From assembly GCA_002841275.1 (NCBI GenBank), contig PHET01000005.1, positions 1-64,000 of the forward strand: a stretch of DNA of 64,000 nt, in the 5' to 3' direction. The number at the start of each line of letters is the position of its first letter. Position 1 is the first letter of the stretch. The translations under genes were made by a program, and so were the position numbers. This DNA comes from Actinobacteria bacterium HGW-Actinobacteria-7 (GTDB lineage Bacteria; Actinomycetota; Coriobacteriia; Anaerosomatales; PHET01). Below are positions 41,905 through 50,500 of this stretch, piece after piece. The notes under the pieces are model-generated. The model was given only the letters and a program-made list of their open reading frames with translations. It did no database searches and was not told the DNA's origin.

Positions 41905-43194
41905 CTACGACGATGACGGCCGCCGCCTTCGTGCCGGCACCGGACGGACAGGCGGAGCAGCCACCGTGTCGGCCGCAGGACTGGCGAGTTGCCGCTCCAG
42001 GTCGGCGAACGCGTCGATCACCTCACGGGCCTCGAACGCTCTGTTGCGTCGGCCCACCGTGACCTGTGTCAGGATTCCAGCCTCCTGGAGGCGCGCCACC
42101 GCATCGTTCACTTGAGGCTTGCTTCGCCCCAGCGCGGCCATCGCGCTGCTGACGCTGAGGACCGGTGTACCCGGCAGCATCCGCAGCAGCAGATCAACGG
42201 ACGATCCCGATCGGACCCGCCCCAGTCGCGCCCGCCATGCTTCTTCGATATCCACGCAACGGCTCTCGAACGCCGTGGCATCCTCAACGGCCCTGACACA
42301 CGCCGCCGAGAAGATCCCGATCCACGCGTTGAGTCCCGCGTGCGCTTCAGGAACGTCCAGTGCGCCCTGAAAACGGAAAGCGGTCAGCCCATAGAGGTAG
42401 TCCTGCGCGCGTGTCGCAAGGATCAGAGAAACGGGTGGTTGCACCTGCGTCGACAGGCCTCGGCGTCGCAGAATCAGGTGGATCAGCGCCCGCCCTGTTC
42501 TGCCGTTGCCGTCGGCAAAGGGATGAATTGTCTCGAACTGCGCGTGAGCTATCGCCGCCTGAGCGACCGCCGGGAGCATGTCGGAGTTGCAGAACTCGGA
42601 CAGGTCGTCGAGGAGCAGTCGCACCTGCTCTGGTGGTGGCGGCACGTAGACCGCTGAGCATGGGTTGTACTCGTTGCCCCCGATCCAGTTCTGTACTTCG
42701 CGCACCCGCCCGGCGTGCGCGTGCAATCGCGTGTCCTTGAGCAGGCACCGGTGGATCTCCAGCAGAGTATCAGTGGTGATCCGGCCGATGCCCTCAGCAA
42801 CCGCAAGGGCTGTGCGCATCGCGTCGATGTTGCCCAGGACTTCCTCGGCGGTGATATCTCCGGGCAGCTCATCGATTTGTCGGGCCCACTCGGCGCGCAT
42901 AAGGCGCCTTGGCCCTATCTCCAACCCCTCGATGCGCGAAGACGCCACGCTCTCCGCACGCAGGAGAATACGCGCCAGCGCCTCGGTGTCCGTGAGCGCC
43001 ACCGCCCGAGTATCAAGCCGGGCAATGGCTGCCTCCGCATCCGCCACGTCGGCCGCGACCTCGCCGTCCAAGCGGAAGGTGCGATCTGAGAGTCTGTCGG
43101 GAACGTAGGCGTCGTATTCACACGAACGCCGTTCGGCACGCGGAACGCCGCTGACGGCTTCTGAGATCCAGCGCTTGCGAATAGAGCTTCCCAT
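41905..43194 (-). CDS. Fic-domain AMP-transferase with N-terminal inhibitory motif
   Basis: A 429-residue Fic protein. The active motif HPFADGNGRTGR is complete (catalytic His, phosphate-binding GNGR). An N-terminal inhibitory helix with SSRIEG, matching (S/T)xxxE(G/N), is about 130 residues before it, so this is a class II enzyme that restrains itself by the Glu until relieved. The C-terminus has a winged-helix segment (SVSSAMAALGRSKPQVNDAVARLQEAGIL) and a Pro/Arg tail. Fic enzymes AMPylate proteins; the target is unknown. AGGAGG precedes ATG 43194. It neighbours two TA modules, forming a small conflict-gene cluster. Confidence 0.92.
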   Translation of the reverse strand: MGSSIRKRWISEAVSGVPRAERRSCEYDAYVPDRLSDRTFRLDGEVAADVADAEAAIARLDTRAVALTDTEALARILLRAESVASSRIEGLEIGPRRLMRAEWARQIDELPGDITAEEVLGNIDAMRTALAVAEGIGRITTDTLLEIHRCLLKDTRLHAHAGRVREVQNWIGGNEYNPCSAVYVPPPPEQVRLLLDDLSEFCNSDMLPAVAQAAIAHAQFETIHPFADGNGRTGRALIHLILRRRGLSTQVQPPVSLILATRAQDYLYGLTAFRFQGALDVPEAHAGLNAWIGIFSAACVRAVEDATAFESRCVDIEEAWRARLGRVRSGSSVDLLLRMLPGTPVLSVSSAMAALGRSKPQVNDAVARLQEAGILTQVTVGRRNRAFEAREVIDAFADLERQLASPAADTVAAPPVRPVPARRRRPSSS

Positions 43195-43215
43195 TACTAC
43201 ACGACCTCCTTAGTA

Positions 43216-43248
43216 AGGTTTATACGTTAAACCTAACTACGGAGTCAA
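43216..43248 (-). promoter_or_regulatory. Promoter and operator of the fic gene
   Basis: Minus strand: TTGACT (43243-43248) and TATAAA (43219-43224) separated by 18 bases. A perfect palindrome with arms AGGTTTA/TAAACCT around five bases (43216-43234) covers the -10. The Fic protein itself has a C-terminal winged helix and could be the repressor. Confidence 0.72.
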
Positions 43249-43270
43249 CTTCGCACGCTCTTGCAGCACC

Positions 43271-43414
43271 CGGTCACCCGCTCGATGCACCTCGCCTCTG
43301 AGCACCACTCCCACCGACACCGCATCCACCTCCGGCTGGGACGGACTGGCGCTTCGCTGGGTCAAGGGACAGTCCGCCGGTGCCCCGAGCCCGCTCGGGA
43401 CGCCGAGACGCGCT
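43271..43414 (+). pseudogene. Relic of an RHS/YD-repeat gene in opposite orientation
   Basis: In the plus-strand frame that begins at 43271, codons 14-39 or so read TDTASTSGWDGLALRWVKGQ followed by SAGA. The large RHS protein nearby (minus strand, around 45700-45780) reads TDTAYTYGWDGLVLRWVSGQ followed by SAGA. Similarity extends upstream (TSP.S.T) and, after a gap, to the DNA encoding RDAEA. There is no start and the frame is not a full gene. It is a fragment of a second RHS gene or a displaced tip. From 43415 to 43586 I see nothing recognisable. Confidence 0.75.
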
Positions 43415-43586
43415 CATGGGGCTCCAAAAGGGCCTCGTAGCGAGCGAGGACCGTCTCGGCACAGCGCATGCCCGATGGGCTGACCGTGCTCAAGGGAGTT
43501 CGAGATTCCGTAGCTCGATCATGCGGACCCCCTGATCGCCTAATCGCAACAGCCCGTTTCGCTGCAGCACTCGCTAGATTGCAGGT

Positions 43587-44570
43587 TCATTCGTCCAGCG
43601 AGGTGACGCGGCGGCGCGATGAGCCGTGCCGCGCAATCGCCACCCATGCACCCGCGAACACCAGCCCCACGACGACAACCACGACCGTGTTGGAGATCGA
43701 CATGGTCTCCATGACTAGCGAGCTTCCAAGAGCCGCGCCCTCCACAACATCGATTTGCGTGAGAACGGCGACTGTGGAGATGTATGTCAACATCGCCGCT
43801 ACGACTACTCCCACAACACTGGTCCCGAATTCCCGCAAACGCGCCGCTCTGCTCGAAGCAACAACACAGAAGACTGGCCATGCAATCAGCCCCACGACTA
43901 CGTACATCAGGGTCGCTGTGCCAATCATGGAGAAAGGAAGCAGGATTCGGGTCGCAGCAACCGAGGCCGCCTGAGACGACATCACAGACCGATAGTTGGT
44001 CGCGGCCGTAAGCGCATTGAGCACCAGCCACGCTGCAATCACGTACGCAAGAAGCGAGCGAGCCGGGTTCCGCGATGAGTCGACTTGAGCCTCAACTGAC
44101 CTTGGCCACCCAAGCAGCCCTGCAATTCCCCATGTGCCCACCGCGACCGCGACGGTGAAAGAGGCGAACCCATAGGGTAGCGCAACGATCTGAGACATGA
44201 GCTCCCTGGCGAACTCAACTCCATCGGCGGACAGCCGGGCCGCATCGTAGATGGCGAACGAAGCCCACGACAGCCCCAGTGCCCACACACAGGCAATCAC
44301 GCCCCCTTTGAACGACCAGTCTTCGAAGGTCAAGCGCCACGCCAGCACGGTTACGCCTGGCCACAGAACGAGGCCGACGAACAGCTGCAGACCAAAGGGC
44401 ATGAACAACCCGCTAAAGGGTAGCAGCAGGTTTGCCAGTGCCCCACCAAAAAAGGAAGGGTGTCGAAGGTAGTTGAACATGTACGGCGCTCCCGCTGCGT
44501 TGAGGAAAAGCCAGCTGGCAGCGAGATAGAGTCCCCACGACCTACGTGCCGAGTGTCTTGTTGTTGCCAT
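43587..44570 (-). CDS. Polytopic membrane protein, candidate immunity protein of the RHS toxin
   Basis: A 327-residue protein with about eight membrane helices arranged as two related halves: helix 1-4 (SWLFLNAAGAPYMF ... LLLPFSGLFMPFGLQLFVGLVLWPG) resemble helix 5-8 (AAWLVLNALTAATNY ... ILLPFSMIGTATLMYVVVGLIAWPV). I do not recognise a family. ATG 44570 begins three bases after the stop of the giant RHS gene, and its ribosome-binding site AAGGAG lies within the last two codons of that gene, so translation is coupled. Genes placed this way after RHS/polymorphic toxins usually encode the cognate immunity protein. A membrane immunity protein would fit a toxin acting on membranes. This is inference from position. 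Confidence 0.65.
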   Translation of the reverse strand: MATTRHSARRSWGLYLAASWLFLNAAGAPYMFNYLRHPSFFGGALANLLLPFSGLFMPFGLQLFVGLVLWPGVTVLAWRLTFEDWSFKGGVIACVWALGLSWASFAIYDAARLSADGVEFARELMSQIVALPYGFASFTVAVAVGTWGIAGLLGWPRSVEAQVDSSRNPARSLLAYVIAAWLVLNALTAATNYRSVMSSQAASVAATRILLPFSMIGTATLMYVVVGLIAWPVFCVVASSRAARLREFGTSVVGVVVAAMLTYISTVAVLTQIDVVEGAALGSSLVMETMSISNTVVVVVVGLVFAGAWVAIARHGSSRRRVTSLDE

Positions 44571-44573
44571 GCA

Positions 44574-47500
44574 CTACTCCTTGTAGGGATCAACGACATG
44601 ATGGGTCGCTTCGTAACTTCCATAGCCTGGGGACGCGGCCATCGCCGATACACACGTGGAGAATGGATACGCCTTCCTGTCCTGAAGCTCCCCCAGCGAT
44701 GGGTAGCGCTCTGACTGAAGAAACCCCTCCTGGAGGAATCCGAGAAAAGGCTCCCGGCCTTCTATTGCCTTGCGAGTCGCTTCAATCAATCGCGAGTTCT
44801 TGTTGTCCAGCACGGGCTTGGCCTTCTCGTTGTAGTCAAGCAGCACGGCGACTTCCGCTCCTAGGCTAAGAGAGGACAGGGCGGTATTCTTGAGAACCCC
44901 GGCGGCCGTGCCCAGAATCTGCACCACGGGGCTGCTAGCGACCGCCAATGCTCTTGGCGGAGCCCCTTGCTTCTTCTTCGAATCCAGAGCTCTAGTCTGG
45001 CTCTTCCGCGTCTTCTCCCGTGCGATCTTCAAGGCTCGTTCGCGTGCCCGCTTCCTCTGCTGCCTGATGTGTCGCTCATGTGCAGCCTCACGGAGCGCCA
45101 CTGCCCGCGCACGTAGCCGCGCCCAGAGTGTCCGCGCTCTCCTCTGGGCCACCAGTGCTCGGGCGTACCGCTTGGCGCTGCTCATGGAGGTGTGAGTCTT
45201 GTGATTGTAGCCGTGACTGTAGCCGCTCGAACCGTAGCCATCCGCCGAGTTGTAACCGTGTGGCTCGCGCCCATCGCTGTCAATCAGTTGTAGCGGACTA
45301 CCGGTACAGTACTGATACGCACCCTCCTCACCGTCGGCATCTGCCGGGTCCCTAGTGATGAACTGCTTGGTGTCCGCATCGTAGTAGCGTGCTTGCAGAT
45401 AGTAGCTTCCGCTCCATGTGTCGTAACAGTATCCGGCGTAGCGGAGCGGCTGTGCATTCGCTATCTCGTGTGCAAGTGCTGCGCTCAGCCTAGCGGTCTG
45501 GGTCGTTGCAACCCCCTCATACTCGCCGAAGGGACCGTAGGCATAGGCCGCAAAGACATCGCCGTCCTCGTCAGCCAACGCCACGATATCACCATGGTCG
45601 TTTGCAAGTATCTGGAACATTGCACTCGTGGCCTCAGCGTCCCGTGTTGCCGAGTAGCTCCCCGCATAGGCCCGGCCATCTGCACTATTCAAGTACTCGA
45701 TGGTAGATGTCGCTCCGGCCGATTGTCCGCTCACCCAGCGAAGCACGAGTCCGTCCCAGCCGTATGTATACGCAGTGTCGGTAGCAGTGCTGCTCCACGG
45801 TGAGGTTCCGTGGACGTCGGCACGCATGCGCTGGCCGTCGCCGTCGTAGCCATAGGTGGCCGATGCCGCAGTCGAGCCTGAGACCGTGCGCTTCCAGAAG
45901 GTGAGCGAGTCATCGCCCACCCACGTGTAGTCCTCGACCGTCGAGCCGGCCCTCTCTCTGGTGCGCCTGCCAGCCGCATCGTAGTCAAAGGTCGTGACCG
46001 AGCTGCCAGTCGTTGCGGTGGCCACGTGCCCGTCCTTGCTGCCGAACGTGGTGGTGGTAGCGCCATCTTTGACCCTCACCAGTTCCCCGGTACCCGCAGG
46101 GTCCCAGGAGTAGTCGATCTCGCGCGACCCGACCGTGACCGTCGAGATGCGACCCGACGGCGTGAGTCCAAAGGTGCGGCTAGTGGTCACGTATCCGCTC
46201 CCCCAAGGGAGACTAACTGAATCGGTGAGCTCAGCACCCGAGCCACCGCGGTCGTAGGTTAGATCGAGCCCCCCGGTGCCCCAGAGCCCACCGGTGACGT
46301 TGATGAGGCGGTCGGTGTCATCGAACTCGGCGGTCATCGTCTTGGTGACGCCGCCTATGCGCACCGTCGCCGACTGCGGCAGGTTCTTGGTGAGGTCCCA
46401 CGAGACCTCACGCTCGACGGACACCGTGCGTCCCGGAAGCGCGATGGTGGCGGCCTGCGTGGTCTCTCGGCCGATCGCGTCGACGGTGGAGGTGACCGTC
46501 GTGGAGCCGTAGGTCAGGTTCGAGGTCGAGTGCTTCTTGCCCCCGCCGGCATAGGCGTAGCGTGAGATCACGCCTGTCTTATGGTCCTCGACACGGGTCT
46601 CTCGGCCGAACTCGTCATAGTCGGTCGCGATGTCGCGTGATACCACGCCGTTCTTCGAATGGACTTCTGCGATCACGCGTCCGAAGGCGTCGTAGGAGTA
46701 CTCGACGATGTTCTCCTTGCCGGCCTCGGTGACCGCTTGGCGGATGACGCGCTTCTTGTCGTCGTAGTCAAAGCTCGTGACCGACGTGGGCGAAGGAGCT
46801 CCCGAGGCCCACACGCTCTCCTCGGTCGAGTTGCCCAGCACGTCGTAGACGCTTCGCTTGCTGACGCCGTCCGAATCGGTGCTCGCGAGCGTCCAACCCA
46901 GCTCGTTGTAGCTCATGGCTGATGCGGTTGTCTCCACCGTTGCGTAGATCGGCTCACCGTCCTCGTCCTCTTCGCCGGTGTCGACGGTGTTCGTCGTGTA
47001 CACCCGAAGCGGTCGTCCGGCGAGGTCGTAGCTCGTGTTGGTCACCATGCCGTCAGAGGACTCCTGGCCAATCACTCGCCCGCCCACGTCATAGTACGTG
47101 CGCTCAGCGGACTCTTGGCCGTCTTCTGTCGGCGAGATCTCGGCGGTCTGGTTGCCGCCGTCGTCGTACTCGTAGCGCATCCACGAGCCGTCGGCGTCCA
47201 CCACCTTGAGAAGCAGCCCGTCTGCGCGCCACTCCTTCCTGATGGCATCGGACGCGGGTTTGCCGGCTTCTATCTCAGCAAGCTCGACCCCGTCTGCATC
47301 AAAGACCCAGCGACTCGCCGACTGCGGGTCGGACTGATCGACATCCGGCGCCCACTGAGCCAGTGTGTTGCCGCGAGCGTCGTACCACGTAGTCGTGGTG
47401 CCTTCCAGAGAGTCGACAGTCTGGACCTCGTTGCCGGACGGGTCGAAGACGTGCTTGACCCAGGTGCTCTCCAGACCGCCGACACCCAAGTCGCTCTCGC

Positions 47501-50500
47501 GCACGTTTCGCCCGTAGGCATCGACCTCGTAGCGGTGCCACTCTGCAAACGCGGGGCCGCTCGTGGCGTCGACAGTCTGGCTTGTCTCCTTGAGATTGCC
47601 CAGCGCGTCGTACGCGTAGTGCGTCACCACGCCGTCGACATCCGTGGAGCGCTTCAGCTTGCCTGCTGGCGAGTAGACAGCATCCTTCATGGTCACGAGT
47701 CCACCAGCATCCGTCTGTGACAGGACCTGGCCGAACTCGTCGACCGATGAAGTCGTGACGATCGAGGCCACGGTAGCCGTGGCGCCCAGCGAAATGGGCT
47801 CATCGGTGTACGTGGTGCCGGCGCTTACCTGCGCGCGCACCTCGGTTCTCTGCGCCTGCCCGGTACCCGCGAAATCAGAGTAGCGAGTCGTGACCCAGCG
47901 GTCCCCCGATATCCGGGTGCGCTGGGTTGTCAGTAGACCACGGGCGTCGTATTCATTGCGGGTAGTCGCATGCTCAGCTTCTTCATTGAGAACACGATCG
48001 GACCAGAGGAGATTGCCCGTCGCCGCATCGTAGCCGCTGTAGGTCGTGCAGCCACGAGGGTCGACGTGCTTGAAGAGACGATCGTCCGCATAGTACTCGT
48101 AAGCGTTGAGGTGCCGCTCCTCGTCATAGTCGAACAACACATTGGAGCGAGAATCGAACACCCGGCTGACCGACTTACCGGTCGGTGAGCGTTCTTCCAC
48201 GACCTCGTTAGCGGGTGAGTACGCGTAGGTCCAGCGGGCCTCATGCTCGACTGCCGTGCGTTCGTTGGTCATGTAGGCCATCGTGCCGGTGGGGTTGGAA
48301 GCGAAGCGCTGCACGACCGCAGTTGGTGCCCCCGAGACGACCGCCGACCGTGTGATGGTGGCGACGTCGGACTCACTGGCGGCCTCGTAGCCATACTCGA
48401 AGTTCGTCACCGGGCTTGCTTGACCCTCGGCGAGCTGCGGAGAGGACGCGGTTCTGAGGCTCCCGTCGGCCCCGTAGGTGAACTCCCAGCGGGGGACCGT
48501 CCCCGCATACGTCTGATTGACGATCTCAGCAGAGGAGATGCTCCCCGCGGTGTAGCCGTACGCGATGGAATAGCTGTCTTCGATCACATCGGGGAAGTAG
48601 TCGACCCTGAGAGCGCCACCGGTGGTGTCGTAGTCGACACGACGGTGCTGGCCTGCGCCGGCGACGTACTCGGCCTTCGTTGCCTTTCCGTCCTCGAGCG
48701 TCACTTTGATGAACGCGCCGTTCGCCGCGGTGATTTGCACGGCGGCATCATTGAACGAGTACAGCACGCGCTGCCCGTTGCTGTCCGTTTCGCTCTGCAA
48801 CCGACCATCGCCATCGAACGCCAGGACCGAATGATCCTTGAAGATGAGTGTCCATTGATCGTCGCTGGTGATGAGCGGGGCATGGGGCTCGAAACCCAAG
48901 TCCGCTACGTATCCGTTGGGTGCGAACCAGATGCCGTTCTGCTTCTTGAAGACGTGACCTTCCCCGTCCTCATCGACATAGACGGCGCGAGTCGAATCTA
49001 CTGAGGCGATCTGCAGATGCTGCTCGAATCCGAAATGCCATCCCGGTGTCAGCAGCGCGGCCGTCGTGTCCTTTGAGCGGTAGTATCGCGTCAGCTCGGC
49101 CTCGGGGCCCCATGACGCGACCGAGAGATCAGTGGCGTCGAGCGCCAATTGCCGCGCCCCTCCCTCGAGGCGCGCACTCGCTGCGCCACCCGCCACCCCA
49201 CCGAGGTCGTAGACCGTGTGCCTCGGGTCCTGATTGACCGTGACCGTCCGCTGGTCCAGCGTCTTCCAGGTGGACGCGTTGGTGGACGTCGCAGGGTCAC
49301 TCTCAGCGGAGTTGAACGGGACCACTCTGAGTTGATAGCCGCTGTTGGCGTCTGTGGCAGTCTCCGGCGTGCTCGCATAGAGCTTCTTGGGATTGTCGCG
49401 AAGATCGAACCCCGGGCCGGTATAGCGGTACATCGTGCCCTTGTCGAGCGCCCCGGCAAACACCGTGCGCGACACCGGCTCGAAGCAGGCTGCTGCCAGG
49501 GAGAGCGAACTGCCGCCGTCGATGGTCCACATGCCAGTCGCGGTCCATGTGCGCATGTCCACCCGGATGATGCGATTCGATCCCGCGCCCTCGATCAGGT
49601 ACAGGTTGTCGTCGGCCACGAAGGCGCCATCGAGCCATGCGAAGGCAGGGACGTTCGAGACAGTCACGTTGCGGTCCGCGACGAAGGTCGCAGTGGTCTG
49701 GCTCGTAGGCACGGAATACTCGCGGATCTTGAACGTCGCGCTTGGCTGACTCCGGTCGTGTGAGATCGAGTAGATGCCACGAGCGCCCGCAGTGACCATG
49801 ACGTCCTGTGTGGCCGATGTGACGTCGACTGGAGAATGTCGCATGAGCAGCGGACGTGTGAAGTTCATGGTCTGGCGTGATGCGTCCGTGCCCGCCGCGC
49901 CCTTCCATATGCCCTGAAGTGTGCTGGGAGTCACTGCGAAGCCTTCGTAGATGAAGCCGTCGAGATAGAAAGCCGACATCATCGTCCGGCCACTCGATGC
50001 TCCCACTTGGCCGAGGAATACGCCGGGCTGGGCTGTGGTTAGTCCACTGGCGAGTCGCGTCCATGCCGCCGGACCCGGGCGGAACGTGTCTTTCTTGTGG
50101 ACATACAGGTACGTACCATCGGTCACGATCACGCCCGTGCCCGTCTGTGTGCTGGGAACAGATGCTTCTCGCGCGGTTGCATCGAGCGGCGACGCGCCAA
50201 AGGGACTGCGGGCCGCAGGAAGGCTCCCGAACGACTTGATGGTCGTGTCCTTGGGATACAGGCCCAGACCACCTGTCGTGAAAGTCGTAGCCTGACTTCC
50301 GAACGTGCGCCCGATCTCACGCTCCGAGTTGCCGTCGGAGAGCAGCACCTTGTATCCCAACGCGCCAGTCGTGGGCGCCCATGTCGCCACAAGGGAGCCT
50401 CGGCCCTGATTCGGATAGTCGTCATCGTCGAGCAAGGTTCCGCTCGCATCAACCGATTCCTTGAACCAGGCGCCCGCCGTGGCGTCGACCGACAGCGACG

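Noticed and set aside
43415-43586. Small frames in the gap between the RHS relic and the membrane-protein gene
   Set aside because: They lack ribosome-binding sites and any recognisable sequence.
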